Source: Roseococcus sp. SDR
GTDB taxonomy: Bacteria > Pseudomonadota > Alphaproteobacteria > Acetobacterales > Acetobacteraceae
DNA: 64,000 nucleotides
NCBI RefSeq assembly: GCF_019083995.1
Contig: NZ_JAHRCU010000011.1
Coordinates: 62,001-126,000 of the forward strand
Direction of reading: 5' to 3'
Shown here one piece after another: positions 27,601-35,136 of this stretch. Below the pieces are notes generated by a model. That model did no database searches. It was not told the DNA's origin and saw only the letters and a program-made list of their open reading frames with translations. The position numbers were made by a program, and so were the translations under genes. How positions within the stretch are numbered: the first letter of the stretch is position 1; every line of letters starts with the position of its first letter.

Positions 27601-29457
27601 GGGCAGCGTGGTCGGATCGCCCGAGCTGTCATAGGTGGCGCCCGGGCCCCACTTGGCGGCATTCACGCCCGGCGTCGCGCCATCCACAAGGTCGGCGAAG
27701 GTCATGCCGGAAATGGCCTTGAGCACCGGCAGCGGCAGGTAGTCGCGCAGCTGCACGTCATGCGCGCCGGTCAGCGGCATGTCGAGCTTGAGGCGGAAGG
27801 TGATCTGATCGCCGGCGGAGACGGGGCCCGGCGTGAAGGCGGTGTTGCCGTTGATGGCGTAGATGGATTTGGAGACCTCGCTCACGGGCAGCGAGACGCC
27901 GGCGCCGCTCACATCGGCCTTGTAGTTGTCGTGCTCATCCACGACGCCGCCGAAGTCGATGCCGTTGGAGAGCGGGTCGCCCTGGTCCACCAGCGGTTCG
28001 TTCGAGGGGGCGGGCGCGGTCGAGATGTAGCTCTGCTCGATCGTGCTCTGGAACTTCACCAGGACGGTGGCCTGGTTCTCGATGCCGCCGGGGCGGCCGT
28101 TCAGCACATCATCGATGCCGCGGTCCCGCATTTCCTGCGAAACGTTGAAGGTGATGGTCGAGATGCCCGTCGCGGCGTCGCGCACCACGTTGATGTTGGC
28201 GGCGGCGATGACGCCGCTGAACAGCGTGGCGCCGCCCTCGCGCATGGTGATGGTGACGGGCTTCGTCGCATCGAAGACCTGGCCGTCACCGAGTTTGTCG
28301 ATGAGGACGAGGTCGTCCATGTTGAAGTAGTTGGAGACCTGGCCGTCCAGCGTCCATTCCAGGTTCTCGCCGGCCTTGAGCGTCGTGACGGGCGCGACCG
28401 ACTTCTGCACGGCGATGGACTTCGCCGTGATGATGTCCTCGGGCCCCACGGGGTTGATTGCGAAGACCTGGATCGGGTCCCGCGCGTCCGTCGGATCCCA
28501 GGTGGCGTCGAGGCGGGCGTTGTTCTCCAGCACGCGGAAGGCGCCGGTCACCGGGTCGAGCACGGGCGTCACGCCGTCGCGCAGGAATTCGGGGACGTAG
28601 AACTCGATCTTCAGCGTGGGCACGCCGCCGACGCCGCCGGTGTAGCTGCCGGTGAAGTCGGCGCGGACCTCGCCCGTCGCGTTGTCGAAGAAGGTGGTGC
28701 CCGTGCCGTTCACGATGGAGACGGACTTGATGAAGGTGCCGTCCGGCATGGTGTCATGCAGCGTCAGGCCGGTCATGGTCTGGCCATCGGCGATCAGCGC
28801 CTTCACCAGCCATTCGCGCGGATAGGAGGGGCCGGTCGCCGTCTCCTGCTCGGGGCCGACATAATCCACGTCCAGCGCGATGACGGTGGGGTTGATGGCG
28901 AGGTTGGCGCTGGGGCCGAAGACGGGCGAATCGGTGGTGGGGTTCACCAGCGGGTCGAGGCCATAGGCGAAGCCGCCGCTGGCCTGGAGGTTGAGCGGCG
29001 TGCCGAGATCGGCCGAGCTCGAAACCTGAAGCTTCACCTCGACGTCGGCGGCGGTCTGGTCGGGCGTGAAGCTGCCGAAAGGCAGGCGCAGGACGACGAG
29101 CGTTTCGCCCGGCGTGCCGGTGATGGTGAGGGGGTTGCCCGCCGCGTCCTTGCTGAACGGGTGTGTGACAGAGCCGCTCGGCGGGAATTCGATGACCCAT
29201 TGTTCGAGCGCGGCGCCGAGATAGGTGGCCCCCTGGAAGATCACGCCGTCATTGGACGTCAGGCCCGTGCTGCCGAAGCCGGCCCCATCGGCGCCGTTCG
29301 TCGGCAGGACAAGGTTGATGTAGGGCGAGTAGCCGACGTTGGAGCCAGGCGCGCCATCCGGGACGTTGTCAAAGCGGAGCGTGAGCGTCTGCAGCCCACC
29401 GATCGGGGCGTTCAACGTGGAGCCGGCGAGGAACGAGACGATCGGGCGCGCTGACAT
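18679..29457 (-). CDS. Giant secreted adhesin-like protein: DUF11-like repeats, nine SdrD_B domains, RTX repeats
   Basis: 3592 residues. There is no N-terminal signal peptide. Residues 1-200 form a unique beta-rich domain; about 200-2030 is a long series of DUF11-type beta-sandwich repeats (pattern G-E-x-V-T-Y-x-I-T-V, then L-x-N-T-A-x-V). Nine SdrD_B (Cna-B-like) domains cover about 2034-3064, each opening with I-G-D-R-V-W-x-D-x-N-x-D-G-x-Q. Two blocks of RTX nonapeptides (G-G-x-G-x-D-x) lie at about 3080-3490, and a serralysin-like C-terminus of about 90 residues follows. The plan matches a type I-secreted, Ca2+-folded surface adhesin; transporter genes are not nearby. Only two cysteines are visible (C3072, C3112). 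It has its own promoter and structured leader upstream. Confidence 0.9.
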   Translation of the reverse strand: MSARPIVSFLAGSTLNAPIGGLQTLTLRFDNVPDGAPGSNVGYSPYINLVLPTNGADGAGFGSTGLTSNDGVIFQGATYLGAALEQWVIEFPPSGSVTHPFSKDAAGNPLTITGTPGETLVVLRLPFGSFTPDQTAADVEVKLQVSSSADLGTPLNLQASGGFAYGLDPLVNPTTDSPVFGPSANLAINPTVIALDVDYVGPEQETATGPSYPREWLVKALIADGQTMTGLTLHDTMPDGTFIKSVSIVNGTGTTFFDNATGEVRADFTGSYTGGVGGVPTLKIEFYVPEFLRDGVTPVLDPVTGAFRVLENNARLDATWDPTDARDPIQVFAINPVGPEDIITAKSIAVQKSVAPVTTLKAGENLEWTLDGQVSNYFNMDDLVLIDKLGDGQVFDATKPVTITMREGGATLFSGVIAAANINVVRDAATGISTITFNVSQEMRDRGIDDVLNGRPGGIENQATVLVKFQSTIEQSYISTAPAPSNEPLVDQGDPLSNGIDFGGVVDEHDNYKADVSGAGVSLPVSEVSKSIYAINGNTAFTPGPVSAGDQITFRLKLDMPLTGAHDVQLRDYLPLPVLKAISGMTFADLVDGATPGVNAAKWGPGATYDSSGDPTTLPSISYDSASNSLTFDFGDAVAPGNPSSTIDLLFTVVVGDEEFGDGLLLTNQVTSTETNSFGKEFQDNAIVQFVLGEPELNIKKGVIADTNAAATTTGSVGPVTFTAPGSAGNRFSGVINSNNLDIAPIDANLRGADAGDRVSFAIVVENTGSSLKGAFDVLIHDTLPPGFEIPAGGLNLRVTDGAGNVLTYTLVGGGLFDTAGGLRLDDATNSGSIGAFHATSGDNIVVITYDLELVDNVAAFGANLTNTATIEHFAAMEGGIDRTPYAPGGTLTDTAVVTTQAPTPIKAVLSTSESHTGKLAGNDALDDVTIGETVTYVITVTVPEGRMTDFRVEDWLPTSNAAGGGVMEMLAARFVGVTGLGGGSVFDTTPTITLSDSDGINGNDRATFEFGDVLNTANTTGTQAATVTMEVDARVKNSVDALAAFLNQRGDVLTNTVKVSAANPNGSGRNETTATSQVEVVAPNVTISKTSPTSTADAHDTINYTITVTNPNRPAAGSATNDFTARAWDVSIKDALTDVLQDATVQGNVTISGPAGRVITDVTAANLQDVDFLVEYLDPGETVTVTFAVKVDADANAGEVLANTATASGSSMDNVAPDDRVVDSSSTKNVTIVAPTVTKTIIATSLIDTRGPAAEGIIPSDRHDAGKPDLAIGEEVTYEIRVRLPEGDSPNLRIIDALEDATGSRNGYLQLIPGSIEVVSVGSALTTYSGGVIGAPTITSSNVGNNSSNDTWTLNFGNVRNTLVNGNTDAEVIVIRLKAIVTDVAANGDRDLLSNSASAQTGISGTTPTSTSNMSTVDVDVVEPLLVIDKSSTLATPGQPLDAGALVNYSITIRHDANSDAPAFDLALTDLIPTGMVLVAGTLATSAGILSNVGNAISWSTDFYALGAPTITITYQARALDTVTPGQVLANTARLTYDTNPADPVDPLNPTAAEDLASRSYNIQDTESRTVVLAPTIDKSVIATGDANTGSGFVNAGNPDAAPGETVTYRLTVTVGEGTQRLVVTDSLPTGLTFLNASVESIGSTISGSSLSVGSAATSVSGGAYTFDFGTIVNIGDNDTDAGDTVTILVNARVATTATGGSTLTNTGRVETFAPGGGKPGLGTATDPAAIDIVRPDLVIAKDVIAGQGGDAGDLVTYQITLSHAPGSTSPAYLVNLSDIIPAGITLVAGTATATAGTVTETGGNIDFTLNQFLLSAAPVTITYQARLAGNIVDGQAITNTASVTYSSAPVLGVSVTETDPAVLTTDIVNTVVKTLVSTSLGATVGNAVGIGEEATFLVTATLGEGSQRIVLRDVLPTGLDLVSSELVSLGGITGSALSIGSAGTYDAGTRTLSFNLGDIHNAFDNAVTANDQVVFRVVAKVADIAGNTAGKVLDNSGQVVSSVPVNPYAVAPGSSPVTVSENEAVQVVRASLGGIAFTDVNGNGQRNVGDTVLAGITVTLLNGDGTPTGRTAVTAGDGSYLFDGLIPGSYRVRFDESGGFKRTLDNTGPDTTDSDAAQGSGITPVYTLASGDNVRNVDGGFYKLATIGDRVWEDMNADGLQNDGATGIVGATVQLLDGSNNVIATTTTGADGFYQFTGLIPGSYSVQVLPAGFTASTQNAGANANEATDSDVNGTGRSDAFTLVSDQNEARLDAGFFKGAKLGGTLFEDVNGDGLQGGPGEGGIAGRVVALLDASGNPTGRTTVTDANGNYLFDDLRPGTYSVQFTPNAGTPFTKANIGLNNALDSDANVTTGKTETVTLLSGGEDYSLDGGVYRPASIGDRVFEDMNGNGQQDPGELGLAGATVRLLNADGTPVAGVLPITTDATGGYNFTQLAPGDYRVEITRPGYFPTLKDSGADGSDSDIAANGRTDVVNLVSGEVENTVDGGLYRTGSIGNFVWLDTNNDGDQDAGELGVANVTVRLLRADGTPTGLTTTTDAAGAYSFTNLAPGDYRVEFVAPLNRAIGKQDLGGNDARDSDANPTTGRTGIISLESGENDDSVDAAIVELGALTGRVWVDRDGDGLEESGEASRAGITVNLLSADGTPTGRTTTTNASGEYLFDEVVAGNYRVQFVMPSGLKLTLQDQGGNDTIDSDPNATSGITGLVAVVPATTTRDVDAGVYVPATLGDRVWHDLNANGVQDPGEAGLSGVSVRLLAADGVTEIATTTTNASGLYSFGDLAPGQYGVRVVAPSGYETSPIDQGGNDATDSDATAAGVIAPTMIFSGDARTDLDAGLFQRVAIGDRVWMDSNGNGLQDSGEADARGVTVRLLDATGTVIATTVTSTSGAYSFANLLPGTYSVTFVAPGGTVFTTRDAGNDALDSDAQINNGRTSQITLTSGQTNNTRDAGLLLAGSIGDRVWADLDRDGQQDSEEPGIAGATVRLLDTGGAVIATTTTDAGGFYNFGNLRPGSYSVEFVTPPGTTPTLRDIGSDVSDSDAGAGGRTGTITLVQGQNVTTVDAGFIPNVVGACDLPTTLLTPGNDGFVGTTGSDHVDGLGGNDQIHGLAGNDCLQGNDGDDAIIGHAGDDKIQGGRGNDNLHANEGNDVIYGGDGNDVVEGGDGNDWEEGGAGNDNMQGERGDDTVLGGSGDDTIVGNEGNDIVLGGSGNDIIDGGDNNDTIGGGTDSGKARLVAGVITGLVVGDQVNGGGGADNFIYQRGDGVDRFDGFNPSQGDTLTIYGYSGFTAVQAVNGQTVLYFDTDNAIIINSHYPYTNPAGPFPGITFVPGTPVAPLPVERAPIQGGVGHDNLTGTAGHDLIEGLQGNDTLTGLAGNDTLEGQLGDDLLVGGAGADALDGGAGNDTASFQDATGAVTANLATGAGTQGIANGDTYAGIENLLGGGFNDRLTGDGGANRLDGAAGNDTLSGGGGNDTLAGGAGQDSLTGGTGADRFTWATLSESAAASPDRVADFAWAEGDVIDLSAIDANLTLAGDQAFTLVAGNAFLGGGQGSIRQSQSGTDTRIEIDQGNGGAAEAVIILTGLHVLVNTDFVL
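18985..20220 (-). repeat. RTX (hemolysin-type Ca2+-binding) repeat blocks
   Basis: Coding repeats of 27 bases (nine residues, G-G-x-G-N-D-x-I-x). The first block lies at about 19790-20220 and the second at about 18985-19440, separated by a non-repetitive segment of about 110 residues (I-Y-Q-R-G-D-G-V-D-R-F and following). The repeats bind Ca2+ outside the cell and drive folding after type I secretion. The DNA repeats are imperfect. Confidence 0.85.
20265..23358 (-). repeat. Nine tandem SdrD_B-domain coding repeats
   Basis: Nine units averaging about 344 bp (about 115 residues). Each has the same plan: I-G-D-R-V-W-x-D-x-N at the start, V-x-L-L-x-A-D-G in the middle, T-T-T-D-A-x-G-x-Y-x-F, L-x-P-G-x-Y-x-V, N-D-A-x-D-S-D and a closing D-x-G-x-Y/F. 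The D-x-N-x-D-G loops look Ca2+-binding. Units are diverged at DNA level, so this is an old expansion rather than a recent slippage array. Confidence 0.85.
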
Positions 29458-29471
29458 GGCTTTTGCCTCCG

Positions 29472-29507
29472 AACAGGGTGCCGCGGGGGCGGCAATGGAC
29501 TCCTGTT
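29472..29507 (-). promoter_or_regulatory. Nested hairpin in the adhesin 5' leader
   Basis: An outer stem AACAGG (29472-29477) with CCTGTT (29502-29507) encloses a perfect inner stem TGCCGC (29479-29484) with GCGGCA (29489-29494), loop GGGG on the plus strand. The structure runs from the predicted transcription start to two bases before the GGAGG ribosome-binding site (29466-29470). It could be an RNA control element or an operator. Confidence 0.5.
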
Positions 29508-29514
29508 AAGAGGA

Positions 29515-29543
29515 TTTTTACAGTTTTTGAGATTGGCCGTCAA
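29515..29543 (-). promoter_or_regulatory. Promoter of the giant adhesin gene
   Basis: On the minus strand TTGACG (plus 29538-29543) and TAAAAA (plus 29515-29520) are separated by exactly 17 bases. Predicted start of transcription is near 29508, giving a leader of about 50 nt with GGAGG eight bases before the ATG. Confidence 0.65.
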
Positions 29544-29815
29544 CCTTCCAATGAATGAATCTGTCCATGAGACGGATTTTTGAGACGGCTTCGCGCGCCA
29601 CCTCAGAATCCTCCTTGAAGTCTCAGAATAAAGGTATTTTCCTTTGTCAGGACATGGCCTGCCAGGCCCTTCATTCGCCTGGGCATGGAGGGATTGTCCG
29701 ATTTTTTATCGGTTTCTTTGTTACGAGATGAGCTCCTGTGGCGGACGACGCCGAGGCTTCCTCTGGCCAATCGTCCAGATTTTCGAGACATCGACGCCGC
29801 CGCTGATCGGGCGCC

Positions 29816-30922
29816 TCAGCCCCCGCCGCAACCCTCGCGCCGCAGGCCACGCGGCGCGGAGGCTGGCGGGGCCTGCACCAACGTCACCACGCAGCCGGCG
29901 TAGTCACGCGTGAAGCGCCAGTCCGACACCCCGGAATGACCGCGCGCCGGCCCCGTGGCCCAGAGCGCCAGAGTCGGCACGCTGCGCCGCTGCGCCAGGG
30001 CCGCCACCGCTTGTGCCCTCTCCTCGGGCGAGGGATCGAACTCGTCCCGGTCGAACAGCATGACGGCGAGGCGGGTGCGCCGTTCGTCGAGTCCGGCGAT
30101 GACCCGGCGGAAATCCTCCAGCGCCACGGCCCTCTGCTCGGGCCGCTCGCCATGCGCGGCCGGGGCAGCGGCGAGCACCGTGTCCACCAGATCCGGCCGC
30201 TCGGCCGCGGCCTGGATCGCCTGCCAGGCGCCGCGCGACTGCCCGGCCAGGACGATGCGGCGATAGCCCGCCTCGCGCAGCGCCGGCAGGGCGCGGACCA
30301 GCCGCGGCAGCGTGACGAAGAGGTTGTCATCCCCCGGGTGGCGGTCGAAGCGGAAGACGTCGAAGCCGGCCTCGTTCAGCGGCGTCATGATCCCGGGCAG
30401 GGCGTGGCCGCGATGATCCTCCTCGGCGCCGCCATAGCCATGCGCCCAGATCACGGCGCCTTCCGCCGCGCGCGGGCCGCGGTGCAGGTGGAAGGGGCTG
30501 CGTGTGAAGGGGCCGATGCCGCCGCGCTCAGGGCTCACGCTCGGCGCGCCGGGCTGCGGCCGGCCATCCGGTCCGCGCAGATCGCCATCCACGGCGAGGA
30601 TGCGGCAGGGGCTGCCCACCCCCTCGCCCCGCATGCGCGTGAGTTGGCGGTTGCAATTGGCCAGCGCCATGCGCTGTGCCTCCTCCGGGCTGTCATGGCC
30701 GGAGACGAGGGACCAGGCGGCGCGGCCATCCGTTCCCTGCGCGAAAGCGAAGGCGGAATGCGGCACGGCGCCCCGATAATGCTGGGTGAAGGAGAGGGAC
30801 AGGCCGGTCGAGGGCAGCGGGACAGGAATGCTTCGGGCCGAGAAGAAGCGCGCATGCGCCGCCTCATCCGCGCCGGCCGCCAGGGGGGTGAACAGCAGCA
30901 GGAGGATCATCAGCCGACGCAT
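29816..30922 (-). CDS. Exported alpha/beta-hydrolase-fold protein
   Basis: 368 residues. The ATG at 30922 starts a clear signal peptide ([11 protein letters not shown], cleavage probably after A-A-G-A). The first half (residues 20-150) includes a segment with A-L-A-N-C-N-R-Q-L, recalling PA-lyase-like/DUF4189-type small domains. The second half is a hydrolase: W-A-H-G-Y-G-G oxyanion motif, nucleophile elbow A-G-Q-S-R-G-A, and a G-H-S-G near the C-terminus for the histidine. Exact family not recognised; serine esterase or peptidase activity in the periplasm is likely. Transcribed towards the adhesin gene, but separated from it by the regulatory region, and divergent from leuS. Confidence 0.7.
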   Translation of the reverse strand: MRRLMILLLLFTPLAAGADEAAHARFFSARSIPVPLPSTGLSLSFTQHYRGAVPHSAFAFAQGTDGRAAWSLVSGHDSPEEAQRMALANCNRQLTRMRGEGVGSPCRILAVDGDLRGPDGRPQPGAPSVSPERGGIGPFTRSPFHLHRGPRAAEGAVIWAHGYGGAEEDHRGHALPGIMTPLNEAGFDVFRFDRHPGDDNLFVTLPRLVRALPALREAGYRRIVLAGQSRGAWQAIQAAAERPDLVDTVLAAAPAAHGERPEQRAVALEDFRRVIAGLDERRTRLAVMLFDRDEFDPSPEERAQAVAALAQRRSVPTLALWATGPARGHSGVSDWRFTRDYAGCVVTLVQAPPASAPRGLRREGCGGG

Positions 30923-31008
30923 GGGGTGCAGTTTGGCACAATTTGCCCCGCCGCAAGACCGAACGCCGCCTTGAGGTGCCCGGCCGGGGGCTCTATTCAC
31001 CTTCCATC

Positions 31009-33585
31009 ATGCCTGACACACCCCAACCGCTCCATCACGACACGCGCTACGACTTCGCCGCCGCCGAGCCCCGCTGGCAGCAGGCCTGGGAGGCGGCGCG
31101 CTGCTTCTCCGTGCCTGACGTCCCGCCGGCCGGCGCCAAGAAATACTATGTGCTGGAGATGTTCCCCTACCCCTCGGGCAAGATCCACATGGGGCATGTG
31201 CGGAACTACACGCTGGGCGATGTGGTGGCGCGCTACAAGCGGGCGCAGGGGCACCTCGTCATGCACCCGATGGGCTGGGACGCCTTCGGCCTGCCGGCCG
31301 AGAACGCGGCGCGCGAGCGCGGCACCCACCCGGCGAAATGGACCTACGCCAATATCGCCAATATGCGCGCCGAGCTGAAGCGCATGGGTCTCTCGCTGGA
31401 ATGGGAGCGGGAGTTCGCCACCTGCGACCCCGAGTATTACGGCCAGCAGCAGAAGCTATTTCTCGATTGCCTCAAGGCCGGCCTGGTCGAGCGCAAGGAA
31501 AGCTGGGTCAACTGGGACCCGGTGGATGGCACCGTACTGGCCAATGAACAGGTGATCGACGGCAAGGGCTGGCGCTCCGGCGCGCCGGTCGAGAAGAAGA
31601 AGCTGAGCCAGTGGTTCTTCGCCATCACGAAGTTCGCGCCGGAGCTGCTGGAAGCGCTGGGCACGCTGGAGCGCTGGCCCGAGCGCGTGCGGCTGATGCA
31701 GGCCAACTGGATCGGCCGCAGCGAAGGCGCCCGCTTCGCCTTCCAGCTGGCCGAGCCGGTGGATGGCATGACGGATTGCGAGGTCTTCACCACGCGCCCG
31801 GACACCCTCTTCGGCATGAGCTTCCTGGCCGTGGCCGCCGAGCATCCGCTGGCCGCGGCGGCCGCCGCCCGCAACCCGGAGGCCGCGGCCTTCATCGCCG
31901 AATGCCGCGCCATGGGCACGAGCGAGGCGGTGATCGAGCAGGCGGAGAAGAAGGGCTTCGACACCGGCTTCCGCGTGGTGCACCCCTTCACCGGCGAGAG
32001 CTTCCCGGTCTGGATCGCGAATTTCGTGCTGATGGAATACGGCACCGGCGCGCTCTTCGGCTGCCCGGGCCATGACGAGCGCGACCACGAATTCGCCAGC
32101 AAGTATGGCCTGCCCATCCTGCCCGTGGTGCAGCCGCGGGGCGCCGCGCCCGATTTCTCGGTGGCCGCCAAGCCCTATACCGATGACGGCGTGATCGTGA
32201 ACTCGCAATGGCTGGATGGCCTCGACGTGCCAGCCGCCAAGCGCGCCGCGATCGCGAAGCTGGAGGAGATGGGCGCGGGCCAGGGTGTCACGAACTGGCG
32301 CCTGCGCGACTGGGGGGTCTCCCGCCAGCGCTACTGGGGCTGCCCCATTCCCGTCATCCATTGCGATGATTGCGGCGTGGTGCCTGTGCCGGCCGATCAG
32401 CTGCCGGTGGTGCTGCCCGAGGATGTGGATTTCTCCAGGCCCGGCAACCCGCTGGACCACCACCCCACCTGGAAGCACGTGAACTGCCCCTGCTGCGGCA
32501 AGCCCGCGCGGCGCGAGACCGACACCTTCGACACCTTCGTGGACAGCAGCTGGTATTTCGCGCGCTTCTGCTCACCCCGCGCGGGCGAACCGGTGACGAA
32601 GGCGGCGGTGGATGCCTGGCTGCCGGTGGACCAGTATATCGGCGGCATCGAGCACGCGATCCTGCACCTGCTCTACAGCCGCTTCTTCACCCGCGCGATG
32701 AAGGCGACCGGCCATGTGAAGCTGGACGAGCCCTTCGCCGGCCTCTTCACCCAGGGCATGGTCACGCATGAGAGCTATCGCTCGGCGGTGGATCAGCGCT
32801 GGCTCTACCCGGAAGAGGTGGAAAAGCTCGGCGACGGCACCGCCGTCGTGAAGGGCACGAATGAGCCGGTGATCGTCGGCCGTATCGAGAGCATGTCCAA
32901 GTCGAAGCGGAACACGGTGGACCCGGGCGCCATCATCAACCGCTACGGTGCGGATACGGCGCGCTGGTTCATCCTGAGCGACAACCCCCCCGAGCGCGAC
33001 ATGGAGTGGTCGGAATCCGGCGTGGCCGGCGCCAGCCGTTTCATCGGCCGCATCTGGCGCCTCGCGCAGAGCATGGTCGAGGCGGACAAGCCGGACGAGG
33101 CGGTCGGCAAGAAGCTGCGCCAGGCGACGCACCGCGCCATCGCCGCCGTGACCGAGGCGCTGGAGGCCTTCACCTTCAACGTGGCCGTGGCCAAGATCCA
33201 CGAACTCGCCAACACCATCGGCGACAGCGCCACCGCCCCGCTCGCCGCGCGGCGCGAAGCGATGGAGGCGCTGGTGCGCCTCAGCGCTCCGATGATGCCG
33301 CATCTCGCCGAGGAGATCTGGGCGCTGCTCAATCCGGGCCGGGGCCTTGTCGCGCAACTGCCATGGCTGGAAGCCGACCCCGCCCTGTTGCGCGCCGAGA
33401 CCGCCACCCTCGCCGTTCAGGTGCTGGGCAAGCTGCGCGGCACGATCGAGGTCTCGGTGGATGCGAGCGACGAGGAGGTCTTCGCCCTCGCCGAGGCCGA
33501 GCCGAACGTGATCCGCGCGCTGGACGGCAAGCCGGTGAAGAAGCGCATCCATGTGAAAGGCCGGGTGGTCAACCTTGTCATCTAG
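31009..33585 (+). CDS. leuS: Leucyl-tRNA synthetase
   Basis: 858 residues, normal for bacterial LeuRS. Class I signature [14 protein letters not shown] near residue 52-64 (HIGH-type), the CP1 editing domain with T-T-R-P-D-T-L-F-G, zinc-binding C-D-D-C and C-P-C-C-G-K segments, and K-M-S-K-S-type M-S-K-S-K-R-N near residue 628. It charges tRNA-Leu and edits mischarged products in the cytoplasm. Start at 31009 (M-P-D-T-P-Q) fits family N-termini; an upstream in-frame extension has no family-like sequence. The 3' end overlaps lptE by 11 bases. Confidence 0.97.
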   Translation: MPDTPQPLHHDTRYDFAAAEPRWQQAWEAARCFSVPDVPPAGAKKYYVLEMFPYPSGKIHMGHVRNYTLGDVVARYKRAQGHLVMHPMGWDAFGLPAENAARERGTHPAKWTYANIANMRAELKRMGLSLEWEREFATCDPEYYGQQQKLFLDCLKAGLVERKESWVNWDPVDGTVLANEQVIDGKGWRSGAPVEKKKLSQWFFAITKFAPELLEALGTLERWPERVRLMQANWIGRSEGARFAFQLAEPVDGMTDCEVFTTRPDTLFGMSFLAVAAEHPLAAAAAARNPEAAAFIAECRAMGTSEAVIEQAEKKGFDTGFRVVHPFTGESFPVWIANFVLMEYGTGALFGCPGHDERDHEFASKYGLPILPVVQPRGAAPDFSVAAKPYTDDGVIVNSQWLDGLDVPAAKRAAIAKLEEMGAGQGVTNWRLRDWGVSRQRYWGCPIPVIHCDDCGVVPVPADQLPVVLPEDVDFSRPGNPLDHHPTWKHVNCPCCGKPARRETDTFDTFVDSSWYFARFCSPRAGEPVTKAAVDAWLPVDQYIGGIEHAILHLLYSRFFTRAMKATGHVKLDEPFAGLFTQGMVTHESYRSAVDQRWLYPEEVEKLGDGTAVVKGTNEPVIVGRIESMSKSKRNTVDPGAIINRYGADTARWFILSDNPPERDMEWSESGVAGASRFIGRIWRLAQSMVEADKPDEAVGKKLRQATHRAIAAVTEALEAFTFNVAVAKIHELANTIGDSATAPLAARREAMEALVRLSAPMMPHLAEEIWALLNPGRGLVAQLPWLEADPALLRAETATLAVQVLGKLRGTIEVSVDASDEEVFALAEAEPNVIRALDGKPVKKRIHVKGRVVNLVI

Positions 33586-34120
33586 ACGCGCCCTGCTCGC
33601 CGCCCCGCTGCTTGCCCTAGGCGCTTGCGGCTTCCAGCCTCTCTATGGCGAGGGGGGCACCGGCGCCGCGGTCGGAGCCAATGAGCCAAGCCTCGCCGAG
33701 GCCCTGGCTTCGGTACGGGTCGGCCTCATCCCCGAACGCAACGGGCAGCTGATGCGGCGCGCGCTGCAGCGCCAGCTCGAAGGCGGGCGCCCGGGCGTGC
33801 AGGCCCGCTACGACCTCGAGGTGCAGCTGATCTACGCGACCGAAGTGCTGGGGTACCAGACCGACGGCCTGGCGACGCGCGTGCGCATCGTCGCAACAGC
33901 CAGCTGGGTGCTGGCCACCCAATCCGTTCCGCGCGAAGTCGTGGATCGTGGCTCGGCGCGCACGGTGGACGCCTATAACTTGCCCAACCTGCAGTTCTTC
34001 GCCTCGGACGCCTCGCGGGAGGATATGGAGCGCCGCCTGGTGGCCGAGCTCAGCCAGCGCGTGACGGTGGGCGTCGCCGCCGCGCTCCGGCGCCGGATGT
34101 CGTCCCCCGCAGCGACCTGA
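33575..34120 (+). CDS. lptE: LPS-assembly lipoprotein LptE
   Basis: 181 residues. Lipoprotein signal with lipobox L-A-L-G-A-C, lipidated Cys18, directly followed by the LptE hallmark G-F-Q-P-L-Y-G. Residues beyond form the small alpha/beta domain that plugs the LptD barrel at the outer membrane, where the pair inserts lipopolysaccharide. It overlaps the end of leuS and precedes holA by two bases; leuS-lptE-holA is a standard proteobacterial order. Confidence 0.92.
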   Translation: MSSRRALLAAPLLALGACGFQPLYGEGGTGAAVGANEPSLAEALASVRVGLIPERNGQLMRRALQRQLEGGRPGVQARYDLEVQLIYATEVLGYQTDGLATRVRIVATASWVLATQSVPREVVDRGSARTVDAYNLPNLQFFASDASREDMERRLVAELSQRVTVGVAAALRRRMSSPAAT

Positions 34121-34122
34121 CC

Positions 34123-35136
34123 GTGGTTGCGAAGCTCGATCCGCGACGCCTTGCCGGCTTTCTGGCCGAGCCACCGGCCGAATGCCGCGTCGTGCTGCTG
34201 ATCGGTGATGATGCGGGCCTGGTGAATGAGCGCGCCGCGGCGCTGGTGCGTGCGGTGGCGGGCAATGACCCCATCTGCATCGTGGAGCCGCCGCGCGAGG
34301 CGGCGCGCGACCCGGGCTCGCTGGCCGGCGAAGCGGCTTCCGTGCCACTGATGGGCGGACGCATGGCGATCCGCATCCGCGATCCGCGCGATGCCTGGGC
34401 CGAGGCGGTGAAGGCGGCGCTGGCCGGGCCTGGCCCCGGCCTCGTCATCATCGAGGGCGCGGGGCTCACCGGCAAATCCAAGCTGAAGGCGCTGGTGGCC
34501 GCCGATCCGCGCGGCCAGGTGATCGAATGCTATGCCGAACGCGGGCGGGACCTGACCGCCTCCATCACGCGCATCCTGGGTGAGCTGGGTGCGGCAGCCG
34601 AACCGGCGGCGCTGGATTGGCTGACCGAACGCGCGGGCGAAGACCGCATGGCCATGCGCCGCGCTCTGGAGGTGCTGGCGCTGCATGCCGAGCCCGGTCA
34701 GAAGATCTCCGTCGAGGATGCGATGGAGCTGCTGGGCGAGGGCAGCATGCTGGACCTGGACGAGGCGCTGATGGCGGCCTCGCTGGGCGAGGTGGCGGTG
34801 GCGGACCGCGCCATCGCCAAGGCCTTCGGCGAGGGGGCCAACCCGGTGCAGGTGCTCCGCGCCGCCCTGCGCCACACGCAGCGGCTGCACATGGCGCGGC
34901 TCGCCATGGAAGGCGGCGCCTCGGCCGATGAAGCGGTGGGCGCGCTGCGCCCGCCGGTCTTCTGGAAGGCGAAGCCGGCGATGGTGCGGGCGCTCTCGCG
35001 CTGGTCCGTGGCACGGCTGGAGGCGCTGGGCGCCGCGCTGCTGCGCGCGGAGCGGCAGGCGAAGACGACCGGGCTGCCGGATGAGACGGTGGCGCGGCAG
35101 GTGGTGCTGGGGCTCGCCCGGAGCGCGGCGCGTTAG
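34123..35136 (+). CDS. holA: DNA polymerase III subunit delta
   Basis: 337 residues, GTG start two bases after the lptE stop. HolA pattern: an N-terminal AAA+-like fold with V-V-L-L-I-G-D-D-A-G-L, D-P-R-D-A-W-type loading region, L-K-A-L-V, and the C-terminal collar domain with A-R-L-A-M-E-G-G-A-S-A-D-E and F-W-K-A-K-P-A. Delta opens the beta sliding clamp in the clamp loader. The stop overlaps the convergent phzF stop by four bases. Confidence 0.93.
   Translation: MVAKLDPRRLAGFLAEPPAECRVVLLIGDDAGLVNERAAALVRAVAGNDPICIVEPPREAARDPGSLAGEAASVPLMGGRMAIRIRDPRDAWAEAVKAALAGPGPGLVIIEGAGLTGKSKLKALVAADPRGQVIECYAERGRDLTASITRILGELGAAAEPAALDWLTERAGEDRMAMRRALEVLALHAEPGQKISVEDAMELLGEGSMLDLDEALMAASLGEVAVADRAIAKAFGEGANPVQVLRAALRHTQRLHMARLAMEGGASADEAVGALRPPVFWKAKPAMVRALSRWSVARLEALGAALLRAERQAKTTGLPDETVARQVVLGLARSAAR

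Larger units (their letters stand above)
29458..29815. other. 358-bp AT-richer intergenic region upstream of the adhesin gene
   Basis: No gene seen. Compared with its surroundings it is rich in A/T. Besides the promoter and leader listed separately, it holds two direct-repeat pairs: TGAGACGG at 29568-29575 and 29581-29588 (13-bp period), and CTCAGAAT at 29602-29609 and 29622-29629 (20-bp period). It also holds a small perfect hairpin CCGAT-TTTTT-ATCGG at 29698-29712. The repeats lie about 25-90 bp upstream of the predicted -35 box, a usual place for activator sites. Confidence 0.6.

Noticed and set aside
18709-29454. A 3581-codon open frame antisense to the giant adhesin gene
   Set aside because: It mirrors the repeat-rich, GC-rich adhesin frame, has a composition rich in Arg, Ala, Gly and Val with no domain signature, and the sense strand has a promoter, ribosome-binding site and clear domains.
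33575-33585. Possible frameshift between leuS and lptE
   Set aside because: The 11-base overlap is natural gene packing; both products are complete, with an intact LeuRS C-terminus and a normal lipoprotein signal.
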